Assembly (NCBI RefSeq): GCF_009829685.1
Contig: NZ_VWSD01000017.1
Coordinates: 1 to 33,254 of the forward strand
Direction: 5' to 3'
From: Cellulomonas citrea
Lineage (GTDB): Bacteria; Actinomycetota; Actinomycetes; Actinomycetales; Cellulomonadaceae
DNA: 33,254 nt
In this document: one piece after another, positions 1 through 8,109 of the stretch
Layout: each line of letters opens with the position of its first letter
Position numbering within the stretch: position 1 is the first letter of the stretch
Notes under the pieces: generated by a model
Told to the model about the DNA's origin: nothing
Seen by the model: only the letters and a program-made list of their open reading frames with translations
The model's database searches: none
Made by a program: the position numbers and the translations under genes

Positions 1-2
1 GC

Positions 3-1217
3 GCCGCCGCCAGGACCGTCGCGGACGCCGAACGGGTGGCCGCCCAACGGCTCGCGGCCGCCCAGGATCAGGCGATGACCGAGCTCGAGCGTGCGGCCGG
101 GCTGACGGCGGACCAGGCGCGCGAGGAGCTCACCAGCCGTCTGGTCGCCCAGGCCGAGCACGCCGCGGCGGCCAAGGTCCGTCGCGCGCAGGCGCAGGCG
201 CAGCGGGCCGCCGAGGCGAAGGCGTTGCGCGTGCTCACCACGAGCGTGCAGCGGCTGGCCGTGGCGACCAGCGCCCAGTCCTCGGTGACGCAGCTCCCAC
301 TGCCCTCGGACGAGATGAAGGGCCGGATCATCGGCAAGGAGGGGCGCAACATCCGCTCCTTCGAGGCGCTCACCGGTGTCAACGTCCTGGTCGACGAGAC
401 GCCCGACACCGTCGTGCTGTCGTCCTTCGACGCCGAGCGTCGGGAGGTCGCGGTCGCGACCCTCACCGCTCTCATGGCGGACGGCCGGATCAATCCCCAG
501 CGGATCGAGGCCGCCTACGCCGCGGCCGTCGCCGAGGTGGCCGACCGCGACGAGCAGGCCGGGCACGACGCGATCGAGCGTGCGGGCATCGGCGTGCTCG
601 CCCCCGAGCTCGCGCCGACGATCGGCCGGCTGCGGCTGCGCACCTCCTCGGGCCAGAACGTGCTCGAGCACCTCGTCGAGACCGCGCTCATCGGGGCCGC
701 GATCGCTGCCGAGGTGGGCGCCGACGTCGAGATCACCCGGCGCGGCTGCTTCCTGCACGACATCGGCAAGGCGCTCACGCCGCTGCAGGGCGGTTCGCAC
801 GCGCGGGCCGGTGCGGACCTGCTCCGTCGGCACGGTGAGGTCGCCGCGGTCGTCGAGGCGGTCGCCGCGCACCACGACGAGGTCCCGCCGACGACCGTCG
901 AGGCGGTGCTCGTCCAGGTCGCCGACGCGATCTCGGCCGCCCGCCCCGGCGCCCGGCGGGAGAACGTCGACCAGTTCGCGGAGCGGATGGAGCGGCTCGA
1001 GGCCCTCGTCGGCGCCGTCGAGGGGGTGCGGCGGGTGCTCGCGATGGCCGCCGGACGCGAGGTCCGTGTCGTGGTGGAACCCGACCAGGTGGCGGACACC
1101 GAGCTGCCCGCACTGGCCGACCGGCTCGCCCGGCTCATCGAGTCCGAGGCGGACGTCCCCGGTGAGATCCGGGTCACCGTGGTGCGCGAGCTGCGGGCGA
1201 GCGCCACCACCGCCTGA
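3..1217 (+). CDS. rny: Ribonuclease Y, 5' end outside the window
   Basis: RNase Y is an endoribonuclease that starts mRNA decay, usually anchored to the membrane by an N-terminal helix. The reading frame is open to the left edge, so the membrane anchor and part of the coiled coil are missing; 404 codons remain. Visible parts in order are an Ala/Arg/Glu-rich coiled coil (about residues 1-85 of the fragment), a KH RNA-binding domain with the GxxG loop in [11 protein letters not shown] (from about residue 106), and an HD phosphohydrolase domain with HDIGK (His252-Asp253) followed by AAHHDE. A GTG at 36 lies inside the coiled coil and is not a credible start. miaB follows after 67 bp. In many actinobacteria this gene lies after recA-recX, which would be just to the left. 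The family assignment is firm. Confidence 0.95.
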   Translation, partial: AAARTVADAERVAAQRLAAAQDQAMTELERAAGLTADQAREELTSRLVAQAEHAAAAKVRRAQAQAQRAAEAKALRVLTTSVQRLAVATSAQSSVTQLPLPSDEMKGRIIGKEGRNIRSFEALTGVNVLVDETPDTVVLSSFDAERREVAVATLTALMADGRINPQRIEAAYAAAVAEVADRDEQAGHDAIERAGIGVLAPELAPTIGRLRLRTSSGQNVLEHLVETALIGAAIAAEVGADVEITRRGCFLHDIGKALTPLQGGSHARAGADLLRRHGEVAAVVEAVAAHHDEVPPTTVEAVLVQVADAISAARPGARRENVDQFAERMERLEALVGAVEGVRRVLAMAAGREVRVVVEPDQVADTELPALADRLARLIESEADVPGEIRVTVVRELRASATTA

Positions 1218-1270
1218 CCCGCCCGGGTCCGTGTACCCGTCGCCGCGTGGGAGCTCGCCGGTGCGGCACG

Positions 1271-1276
1271 TACCCT
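1271..1276 (+). promoter_or_regulatory. -10 element TACCCT for miaB, leaderless geometry
   Basis: TACCCT fits the actinobacterial TANNNT -10 pattern. It ends 5 nt before a GTG (1282) and 8 nt before the adjacent ATG (1285). Transcription would start at or next to the start codon, and there is no Shine-Dalgarno sequence. No clear -35 is visible. Confidence 0.5.
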
Positions 1277-1284
1277 GTCCGGTG

Positions 1285-2769
1285 ATGTCCACGACCCTGC
1301 CTGCGCGCACCTACCAGGTGCGGACCCTGGGCTGCCAGATGAACGCGCACGACTCCGAGCGGATGGCAGGTCTGCTCGAGCAGGCCGGTCTGCGTCCGGC
1401 CCAGGGGGAGGCCGACGTCGTCGTCCTCAACACCTGCGCCGTGCGCGAGAACGCCGCCGACCGGCTCTACGGCACGCTCGGCCTGCTCGCCAAGGCCAAG
1501 CGTGAGCGCCCCGGGATGCAGATCGCCGTCGGCGGCTGCCTCGCGCAGAAGGACCGGGACGCGATCGTGCGGCGTGCGCCGTGGGTCGACGTCGTGTTCG
1601 GCACCCACAACATCGACGTGCTGCCGGTGCTGCTCGACCGGGCCGCCCACAACGAGGCCGCCCAGGTGGAGATCGCCGAGTCGTTGCAGGTCTTCCCCTC
1701 GACGCTGCCGACCCACCGCGAGCAGGTCTACGCGGGCTGGGTGTCGATCTCGGTGGGCTGCAACAACACCTGCACCTTCTGCATCGTGCCGCACCTGCGC
1801 GGCAAGGAGCGCGACCGGCGTCCGGGCGACGTGCTCGCCGAGGTCGAGGCGCTCGTCGCCGACGGGGCGATCGAGGTCACCCTGCTCGGGCAGAACGTCA
1901 ACTCCTACGGTGCGTCCTTCGGGGACCGCGGCGCCTTCGCCTCGCTGCTGCGGGCCGTCGGTGCGGTCGACGGCCTCGAGCGGGTGCGGTTCACCTCCCC
2001 GCACCCGGCGGCGTTCACCGACGACGTCATCGAGGCGATGGCGCAGACGACGACCGTGATGCCGTCGCTGCACATGCCGTTGCAGTCCGGGTCGGACGTG
2101 GTGCTGCGGGCGATGCGCCGGTCCTACCGGGCCGCCCGGTTCCTCGGCATCCTCGACCGGGTGCGGGCCGCGATCCCGGACGCGGCCATCACGACCGACA
2201 TCATCGTCGGCTTCCCGGGTGAGACCGAGGCGGACTTCCAGGCGACGCTCGACGTGGTGGCGGCGTCCCGCTTCTCCTCGGCGTTCACCTTCCAGTACTC
2301 GCCGCGGCCCGGCACCCCCGCCGCCGACCTGCCGGACCAGGTCCCGCCGCAGGTCGTGCAGGAGCGGTACGAGCGGCTCACGGCGCTCACCGAGCAGATC
2401 GCCCTGGCCGAGAACGAGGGTCAGGTCGGCCGGGTGGTCGACGTGCTCGTCGCCAGCGGTGAGGGGCGCAAGGACCGGGCGACGGCGCGGCTGTCGGGAC
2501 GGGCCGCCGACAACCGGCTCGTGCACCTGGCCGTGCCGCCGTCGGCGACCGCCGAGCAGCTGCCGCGTCCGGGCGACCTGGTGCGGGTCGCCGTCACCCA
2601 CGCCGCCCCGCACCACCTGGTGGCCGACTCCGCGCTCGACGGCGGCACGTTCGAGGTACGGCGCACCCGCGCCGGCGACGCGTGGGCCGCGCGCGGCACC
2701 GCCGAGCACACGCACCCGGAGCCGTCCGCGGGTCCGGTCGCGCTCGGCCTGCCGCTGCTGCGAGGCTGA
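1285..2769 (+). CDS. miaB: tRNA-2-methylthio-N6-dimethylallyladenosine synthase MiaB
   Basis: MiaB is a radical-SAM methylthiotransferase that adds a methylthio group to i6A37 of tRNAs reading UNN codons, acting after MiaA. The 494-residue protein has the N-terminal MTTase domain with three cluster ligands (Cys17 in LGCQMN, Cys51 in NTCAVRE, Cys85 in GGCLAQ). The radical-SAM CxxxCxxC follows as Cys159, Cys163 and Cys166 in [17 protein letters not shown]-terminal TRAM-like domain lies at about 380-455, then an Ala/Pro-rich tail. The start could be ATG 1285 or the adjacent in-frame GTG 1282. miaA, the partner enzyme, is normally close by but here lies 7.3 kb downstream, separated by a transporter and the YbjN-Hsp90-TPR genes. 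Confidence 0.96.
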   Translation: MSTTLPARTYQVRTLGCQMNAHDSERMAGLLEQAGLRPAQGEADVVVLNTCAVRENAADRLYGTLGLLAKAKRERPGMQIAVGGCLAQKDRDAIVRRAPWVDVVFGTHNIDVLPVLLDRAAHNEAAQVEIAESLQVFPSTLPTHREQVYAGWVSISVGCNNTCTFCIVPHLRGKERDRRPGDVLAEVEALVADGAIEVTLLGQNVNSYGASFGDRGAFASLLRAVGAVDGLERVRFTSPHPAAFTDDVIEAMAQTTTVMPSLHMPLQSGSDVVLRAMRRSYRAARFLGILDRVRAAIPDAAITTDIIVGFPGETEADFQATLDVVAASRFSSAFTFQYSPRPGTPAADLPDQVPPQVVQERYERLTALTEQIALAENEGQVGRVVDVLVASGEGRKDRATARLSGRAADNRLVHLAVPPSATAEQLPRPGDLVRVAVTHAAPHHLVADSALDGGTFEVRRTRAGDAWAARGTAEHTHPEPSAGPVALGLPLLRG

Positions 2770-2773
2770 CGTC

Positions 2774-2835
2774 CGGTCCCTGGTCCGGGACCGACGGCCC
2801 GGATCGGCCGTCGGCGGGCGGACCAGCTGCTGGTC
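2774..2835 (+). terminator. Three tandem hairpins after miaB
   Basis: Three inverted repeats lie in a row in the 159-bp miaB-transporter gap. They are CGGTCCC/GGGACCG (2774-2780 with 2787-2793), GACGGCC/GGCCGTC (2793-2799 with 2806-2812) and a short GACCAGC/GCTGGTC pair (2821-2835). None has a U-tract, which is common for actinobacterial terminators. The third has almost no loop and is the weakest. Confidence 0.45.
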
Positions 2836-2928
2836 TGTGGGCCGAGGTGGGGCCAAAGGGCCAGGTCCGGTGGCACAGGTGCCGATTGCATGGAGGTACG
2901 GCCCTCTCACCGACGCCAGGAGCCTTCC

Positions 2929-4515
2929 GTGGATGCAGTGCTGCACTTCCTCGCCGCTCAGCCGATCCTGCTCCTGTTTGTCCTGGTGGGGCTCGGGTCG
3001 CTGCTCGGCCGGGTCAAGGTGCACGGCGTCGGGCTCGGGGCCGCTGCCGTGCTGTTCCTGGCCATCGCGCTGGGTGCGTTCGCCAGCACCCGCGGGATCG
3101 AGCTGGCAGTGCCCGAGACGATCGGCACCCTCGGCCTCACGCTCTTCACCTTCACGGTGGGCGTGGTCTCGGGTGCCACGTTCTTCGCCTCGCTGCGACG
3201 CAACCTCGGGCCCAACGTGGCGATGGTCGCCGTCCTCGTGCTCGCAGCACTAGTGGCCGTCGGGCTGGGCCGGCTGCTCGGTCTCGACGCCCCGACGGTC
3301 GCCGGGGCGTTCGCGGGTGCCGTGACCAACACCCCGGCGCTGGCCGCCGCACGTGAGGCGGCCGGCTCGGACGCCCCGACGGTGGCGTACGCAGTCACGT
3401 ATCTCGGCGGGGTGCTCGGCATGCTCGCGGCGGTGGCCCTGGGCCTGCGGCACCGGGCCACCGACACCGACACGCCGCCGGAGCTCGTCACGCGCACCGT
3501 CCGGGTCGAGACGACCTCGGAGCCCAGCATCCGTGCGCTGGAGGAGCTGCACGGCGGGCGCATCCAGTTCACCCGGGTACGGCACGGCGAGCAGAACCCG
3601 ATCGAGACGATCGACGAGGACGACGCGTTGCGCCGCGACGACCTGGTGACCCTCGTGGGACCGGTCGCCCAGGTCGAGCAGGTGACGGCCGAGCTGGGGC
3701 ACACCTCGTCGCACCGGCTGGACGCCGACCGGCACGACGTGGACATGCGACGGATCACGGTCTCCGAGCCGCGGGTGGCCGGGCGCACGATCGGCGAGCT
3801 GGCTCTGGCCCACCGCTTCGGGGCGACGGTCTCCCGGGTGCGTCGCGGCGACGTCGACTCCGTGGCCAGCGACGACGTGCTGCTGCAGCTCGGCGACCGG
3901 CTCCGGGTGGTGGCGCCCAAGGGCCGGATGAAGGAGGTCACGCGGTTCCTCGGGGACTCCTCGCGGGGGCTCTCCGACATCACGCCGGTGCTGCTGGGGC
4001 TGGGCATGGTGGCCGGGATCCTCGTGGGGGCCATCGCGTTCCCGGTGCCCGGGCGGGTGTTCTCGATCGGGTCGGCGGCCGGGACGCTGCTCGTCGGGCT
4101 CGTGCTGGGGCGGCTGGGCCGGATCGGGCCGCTCGTCACCGCGATGCCGTACACCGCCGCCCAGACGCTGGGTGACCTGGGCATCCTGCTGTTCCTGGCA
4201 CAGGCCGGGTCACGGGCCGGCGCGATGATCGGGTTGGCGTTCACCAGCGGCGCCTGGCTGCGGGTGCTCCTGCTGGGGCTGGCGGTGACGGGCGTGACCG
4301 CGGTCGGGCTGTCGTTGGTGATGCGGCGGGTGTTCGCGATCGGCGCCACGAAGCTGTCGGGGGTGCTGGCCGGTGCGCAGACGCAGCCGGCCGTGCTGGC
4401 CTTCGCCAACGAGCGCACGTCGTACGACCCGCGGGTGGCGCTCGGCTACGCGCTCGTGTACCCGGCGGCGATGATCGCCAAGATCCTGCTCGGCCAGGTG
4501 CTCGGGGGGCTGTGA
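2929..4515 (+). CDS. AspT/YidE-type membrane transporter with two RCK-C domains
   Basis: This is a 528-residue protein of the aspartate:alanine exchanger (AAEx) family, which includes AspT, YidE and YbjL. The order is typical: about five membrane helices (residues 8-172), two cytoplasmic TrkA-C/RCK-C domains (about 187-257 and 273-342), then about five more helices (355-527). The paired signatures FAGAVTNTPALAAA (residue 128) and LAGAQTQPAVLAF near the C-terminus are visible. I chose GTG 2929 because AGGAG (2918-2922) lies 6 nt upstream and the first helix follows directly. An ATG at 2890 would add 13 charged residues and has no ribosome site. The substrate cannot be read from sequence; a dicarboxylate or amino-acid exchanger is possible. 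It ends 7 bp from the convergent YbjN gene. Confidence 0.85.
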   Translation: MDAVLHFLAAQPILLLFVLVGLGSLLGRVKVHGVGLGAAAVLFLAIALGAFASTRGIELAVPETIGTLGLTLFTFTVGVVSGATFFASLRRNLGPNVAMVAVLVLAALVAVGLGRLLGLDAPTVAGAFAGAVTNTPALAAAREAAGSDAPTVAYAVTYLGGVLGMLAAVALGLRHRATDTDTPPELVTRTVRVETTSEPSIRALEELHGGRIQFTRVRHGEQNPIETIDEDDALRRDDLVTLVGPVAQVEQVTAELGHTSSHRLDADRHDVDMRRITVSEPRVAGRTIGELALAHRFGATVSRVRRGDVDSVASDDVLLQLGDRLRVVAPKGRMKEVTRFLGDSSRGLSDITPVLLGLGMVAGILVGAIAFPVPGRVFSIGSAAGTLLVGLVLGRLGRIGPLVTAMPYTAAQTLGDLGILLFLAQAGSRAGAMIGLAFTSGAWLRVLLLGLAVTGVTAVGLSLVMRRVFAIGATKLSGVLAGAQTQPAVLAFANERTSYDPRVALGYALVYPAAMIAKILLGQVLGGL

Positions 4516-4522
4516 CCGCCGG

Positions 4523-5038
4523 TCAGTTGTCCGGGATGTCGTCGGGCACGGGGCCCTCGCCCGGCAGCAGGGAGTCCAGGCCAGCGAAGAGCTGCACCCC
4601 GGTGCCCAGCCCGCAGGCCAGGATCTGGTCGAGCTGGGCGTCGGTGACCCCGGGCTCGAGGTCGGCGGAGACCTCGGAGTAGACCGCCAGCGACCCGCCC
4701 TCCTCGCGCAGGTAGGCCTTGGGCCAGATCCGCTCGCGGTTCCAGTCGTTGAGGGCCAGGATCGCGGCGGCGCGCTGCTCGAGCGGCAGCGACCGCGACC
4801 AGCGCCCGCGGACCTGGATCACCTCCTCGTCGTCCCCGAGCAGCAGGAACCAGAACCGGTGCCCGTCCCAGGTACCGGTGAGGTCGCCGTCCTCGTCGGT
4901 GGTGAACCGGTAGCCGCGTGCGTTGAGGAAGGCCGACACCCGGGCCTCGGTGAGTGGGGTGGGCGCCTGCGTGCCGACCGACTTGAGCGGCGAGGGCAGC
5001 CCGCCGAGCACCCGCAGCAGCCAGCCCGGCGCGCTCAC
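4523..5038 (-). CDS. YbjN-domain protein (paralogue 1)
   Basis: This 171-residue soluble protein has the YbjN domain, a fold resembling type III secretion chaperones, whose biochemical role is not established. The domain spans about residues 28-157. Its family signatures are EEVIQVRGRW (71-80), NDWNRERIWPKAY (97-109) and GVTDAQLDQIL (130-140), and all three recur in the two neighbouring paralogues. The C-terminus is acidic and proline-rich. The GTG start overlaps the stop of paralogue 2 in a GTGA (5038-5035), so the two are translationally coupled and form a two-gene minus-strand operon. There is no signal peptide or membrane segment. Confidence 0.85.
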   Translation of the reverse strand: MSAPGWLLRVLGGLPSPLKSVGTQAPTPLTEARVSAFLNARGYRFTTDEDGDLTGTWDGHRFWFLLLGDDEEVIQVRGRWSRSLPLEQRAAAILALNDWNRERIWPKAYLREEGGSLAVYSEVSADLEPGVTDAQLDQILACGLGTGVQLFAGLDSLLPGEGPVPDDIPDN

Positions 5039-5622
5039 GGCGCCGTCCCGGCGGGGTCGACGTACTGCTCGTCGAGCGCGTCGAAGAGCATGGTCGCGGT
5101 GGACAGCCCGCAGAAGAGCGTCTGGCTGAGCTGGTCGTCGGTCGCGCCGTGCTCGAAGTCCACGGCGACCTCGGTGACCACGTGCACCCGGCCGTTGTCG
5201 CGGACCCGGGCGTACGCCTTGGGCCAGATCCGGTCGGCGTTCCAGTCGTTGCACAGCTCGAGCACCTCGGAGAGCCGCTCGATGGTGAGCTCGCGGTGCC
5301 ACTGCCCGCGCACCTGCAGGATCTCCTGCCGCTCGCCGAACAGGAAGAAGTAGAACAGGCGCCCTCGCCACAGCCCGCCGAGGTCGCCGTCGGAGTCGAC
5401 GAAGTAGCTGAACTGGTTGTCGGCCAGCCAGGTGGCGATCCGCCCGGGGGCGAGCGGGACGGGCAGCTCGCTCGCCGGTTCGGTCACCCCCAGCTCGCGG
5501 GCCAGCAGCGCGGTCACGTCGTCGTGCGAGACCTGGCCGGGGGTGTTCTGCGCGCGGGGGAGGCGGCGTGCGCCCGGCGCCCGTCCGCGCCACCGGGCGA
5601 CGAGATCGGTGAGCCAGGACAT
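5035..5622 (-). CDS. YbjN-domain protein (paralogue 2)
   Basis: This 195-residue protein has an Arg-rich N-terminal extension (about residues 1-50) before the YbjN domain (about 57-187). The shared signatures are EILQVRGQW (100-108), NDWNADRIWPKAY (125-137) and GATDDQL (159-165). It is the first gene of the minus-strand pair and overlaps paralogue 1 by 4 nt. ATG 5622 is chosen because TACCGT (5635-5630) ends 7 nt before it, the leaderless pattern used by other genes here. The frame stays open further upstream but would run into the divergent gene at 5765. Function is unknown; the paralogy suggests homo- or hetero-oligomers with the other two. Confidence 0.85.
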   Translation of the reverse strand: MSWLTDLVARWRGRAPGARRLPRAQNTPGQVSHDDVTALLARELGVTEPASELPVPLAPGRIATWLADNQFSYFVDSDGDLGGLWRGRLFYFFLFGERQEILQVRGQWHRELTIERLSEVLELCNDWNADRIWPKAYARVRDNGRVHVVTEVAVDFEHGATDDQLSQTLFCGLSTATMLFDALDEQYVDPAGTAP

Positions 5623-5629
5623 GCGAGCA

Positions 5630-5635
5630 ACGGTA
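5630..5635 (-). promoter_or_regulatory. -10 element TACCGT for the YbjN pair, leaderless geometry
   Basis: Read on the minus strand, TACCGT is followed by 7 nt and then ATG 5622. No Shine-Dalgarno sequence precedes that ATG. Confidence 0.45.
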
Positions 5636-5726
5636 CCCGGTGCCACCCACGGGACCGGGGCGGTTTTCGCGGGACGGACTGCCATCCGGGGCAGCCGAAC
5701 CGCCGTCGCGCGGCCCCTGCCTTCGA

Positions 5727-5732
5727 TAGCCT
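5727..5732 (+). promoter_or_regulatory. -10 element TAGCCT for the YbjN3-Hsp90-TPR operon
   Basis: TAGCCT lies in the 142-bp divergent gap between YbjN paralogues 2 and 3. It would give a leader of about 26 nt carrying the GAGAGGAG ribosome site before ATG 5765. No convincing -35 is seen. Confidence 0.35.
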
Positions 5733-5764
5733 GCGCGGGCCGACCCGAGAGGAGACCGACCGCG

Positions 5765-6310
5765 ATGGCCTTCTTCCCCAAGACCGTGACGACACCCGCC
5801 GGACCAGCGCCGCTGACCGCCCAGCGGGTCGCCGCCGTGCTCGACGCCCGTGAGTACACCTACGGGTGGTCCGCGGACCAGACCCGGTTGGGCGGCTTCT
5901 GGGACGACCACCTCGTGGAGTTCGTGTTCTACGGCGAGCAGGACGAGATCCTCCAGGTGCGCGCGCACTGGGGTCGCCCGCTGGGGGTCGAGCACCGTGC
6001 CCAGGTGCTCGACGTGCTCAACGAGACCGCGTCGGGGCGGCTGTGGCCCAAGGCGTACGTCGACATCGAGGACGACGAGCTGGCGGTCTACGCCGAGCAC
6101 GCCGTCGACTATGAGCACGGCGTCACCGACGCCCAGCTGGACACGCACCTCGCGTGCGCGGTCACCGCGTCCCTCGGCCTGTTCGCGCGGCTGGACGAGG
6201 CCTTCCCGGAGGCGGTCGAGGCGTGGCGGGCCCAGCAGGAGGCCGAGCACGGCGACCACGACGGCCATGACCACGACGCCCACCCCCACGAGGAGTCGCC
6301 GGGACTGTGA
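5765..6310 (+). CDS. YbjN-domain protein with His/Asp-rich tail (paralogue 3)
   Basis: This 181-residue protein has a YbjN domain at about residues 17-148 with EILQVRAHW (61-69), GRLWPKAY (91-98) and GVTDAQLD (119-126). The last 20 residues are a His/Asp/Glu-rich tail with six histidines (162, 165, 168, 170, 173, 175), a possible metal-binding or flexible acidic segment that the other two paralogues lack. A strong GAGAGGAG precedes ATG 5765. The stop overlaps the GTG of the Hsp90 gene in GTGA, so the two proteins should be made together. That is the main clue linking YbjN function to a chaperone here. Confidence 0.85.
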   Translation: MAFFPKTVTTPAGPAPLTAQRVAAVLDAREYTYGWSADQTRLGGFWDDHLVEFVFYGEQDEILQVRAHWGRPLGVEHRAQVLDVLNETASGRLWPKAYVDIEDDELAVYAEHAVDYEHGVTDAQLDTHLACAVTASLGLFARLDEAFPEAVEAWRAQQEAEHGDHDGHDHDAHPHEESPGL

Positions 6311-8109
6311 ACGACGAGCTCCAGTCGTTCACGGTCGACCTGCGCGGCGTCGTCGACCTGTTCGCCCGGCACCTGTACTCCGGTCCGCGCGTCTACCTGC
6401 GCGAGCTGCTGCAGAACGGCGTCGACGCGATCACGGCCCGGCGCCGGCTCGACCCGGACGCCCCCGACCAGGTGCGGCTCGACCCGCTGCCCGACGGTCG
6501 CCTCGAGGTCACCGACACCGGTGTCGGGCTCACCCTGGACGAGGCGCGGGACGTGCTCGCCACGATCGGCCGCAGTTCCAAGCGCGACCTGGAGCTGGGC
6601 GTCGGCCGGGCGGAGTTCCTCGGGCAGTTCGGCATCGGGCTGCTGTCGGCGTTCATGGTGGCCGACACGATCGAGCTGCGCTCGCGGTCGGCGGCCGACC
6701 CGCACGCGCGCGCCATCGTCTGGCGGGGGCACGACGACGGCCGGTACGAGCTGGCCGAGACCGACGACCCGACGCCGGTCGGCACCACCGTGGTGCTGCG
6801 TCCGCGCCGGGACGCCGAGCACTGGGTGGCGCCCGAGACCGTGGTGGCCCTGGCCGAGGAGTTCGGCGCGCTGCTGCCGTACGACGTCGCGTGCCGCGTC
6901 CAGGTGCCGGGGCACGGCACGGCCTGGCGGCGGACCAGCCGGCCGACGCTGCCGTGGCAGTCGCCGGAGCCCGACGAGCTGACCGCGTACTGCCGGACCA
7001 CCCTCGGCTTCGAGCCGCTCGCGAGCATCGCGCTGTCCGTCCCGCTGGCCGGCCTCACCGGGGTGGCCTACGTGCTGCCGGCCGCCCCGCCGCCCGGGCC
7101 GGGCACGCACCGGGTCTACGTCAAGCGGATGCTGCTGGGCACCCGGGTCGACGGGGTGCTGCCGGAGTGGGCCTTCTTCGTGCGGTGCGTGCTCGATGCG
7201 GACGGCCTGCGTCCGACGGCCTCGCGCGAGGCGCTCTACGACGACGACGTGCTGCTGGCGGTCCGCGACGCGCTCGCCGACCAGGTGCGTGCCTGGGTGC
7301 TGCGCACGCTGTCCGGTGACGGGGCGACGGCCCGCCGGTTCCTCCAGGTGCACCACCTCGCGCTGCGGGCGCTGGCCCGGGTCGACGACGAGGTGCTCGA
7401 CCTCGTCGTCGACGTGCTGCCGTTCGAGACCACCGACGGGCTGCGCACGCTCGCCCAGGTGCAGGCCGAGCACGGTGCGGTGCTGCACACGACGACGGTC
7501 GAGGAGTTCCGCCGGGTCGCGCCGGTGGCCAGGGCGCAGGGACTGGCGGTGGTGAACGCCGGGTACGTCTACGACGAGGAGCTGCTGGCCCGGCTGGCGG
7601 CCCGTCGCCCGCAGTGGCGGGTGCGCCCGTTGGTGGCCGCCGATGTGCAGGCCGTGCTCGACGAGCTCGACCTGGACCGGGCCCTGCAGCTCGAACCTGT
7701 GCGCGTGCAGGTGTCTGACGTGCTCGCGGACCACGGCTGCGAGGTGCTGCTGCGCACCTTCGAACCGCCGTCGCTGCCGGCGCTGCTGCTCACCGACCGC
7801 GACGGGCGGCACGAGCAGGCCCGTCGCGAGCTCGAGCAGTCGGCCGACGACGTGTGGAGCCAGGCGCTCGGCGACGTCGCCGCACCTGCCCCCATGCCGC
7901 GCGCGCTCGTGCTCAACTGCGCGAACGAGGCCGTGCTGGCCCTGCTGGGTGCCCCGGGCGGTCGGGTGCAGGAGGCCGGGGTCGAGGCTCTCTACACGTG
8001 CGCGGTGCTGCTCGCCGGGGAGTCGCTCCGGGCGCACGAGTCCACGCTGCTCACCCAGGCGCTGGCCACCCTGCTGGTCGCCGGGACGGAAGGAGGCGCC
8101 GGTGCGTGA
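6307..8109 (+). CDS. Divergent Hsp90-family ATPase (HtpG-like)
   Basis: This 600-residue protein belongs to the actinobacterial Hsp90 family. The GHKL ATPase domain has the catalytic Glu33 and Mg-binding Asn37 in YLRELLQNGVD, Asp70 in DTGVGL, and the lid GQFGIG (106-111). The middle domain keeps the ATP-contacting Arg307 in SRE (306-308), but the glutamine that usually follows in the eukaryotic SREMLQ motif is Tyr311. The interval from the catalytic Glu to this Arg is about 28 residues shorter than I recall for E. coli HtpG. The C-terminal third should hold the dimerisation region and is poorly recognisable. An ATP-driven chaperone cycle is likely; clients are unknown. The GTG overlaps the upstream stop by 4 nt, and the gene overlaps the TPR gene by 8 nt, so it is the middle gene of a tight operon. 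Confidence 0.88.
   Translation: MNDELQSFTVDLRGVVDLFARHLYSGPRVYLRELLQNGVDAITARRRLDPDAPDQVRLDPLPDGRLEVTDTGVGLTLDEARDVLATIGRSSKRDLELGVGRAEFLGQFGIGLLSAFMVADTIELRSRSAADPHARAIVWRGHDDGRYELAETDDPTPVGTTVVLRPRRDAEHWVAPETVVALAEEFGALLPYDVACRVQVPGHGTAWRRTSRPTLPWQSPEPDELTAYCRTTLGFEPLASIALSVPLAGLTGVAYVLPAAPPPGPGTHRVYVKRMLLGTRVDGVLPEWAFFVRCVLDADGLRPTASREALYDDDVLLAVRDALADQVRAWVLRTLSGDGATARRFLQVHHLALRALARVDDEVLDLVVDVLPFETTDGLRTLAQVQAEHGAVLHTTTVEEFRRVAPVARAQGLAVVNAGYVYDEELLARLAARRPQWRVRPLVAADVQAVLDELDLDRALQLEPVRVQVSDVLADHGCEVLLRTFEPPSLPALLLTDRDGRHEQARRELEQSADDVWSQALGDVAAPAPMPRALVLNCANEAVLALLGAPGGRVQEAGVEALYTCAVLLAGESLRAHESTLLTQALATLLVAGTEGGAGA

Noticed and set aside
2890..2928. ATG 2890 as the start of the AspT-like gene
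   Set aside because: It has no ribosome site and adds a charged stretch before the first helix, whereas GTG 2929 has AGGAG at good spacing.
1174..3024. A 616-codon minus-strand open frame across miaB
   Set aside because: It is antisense to miaB, has no family resemblance and has biased composition.
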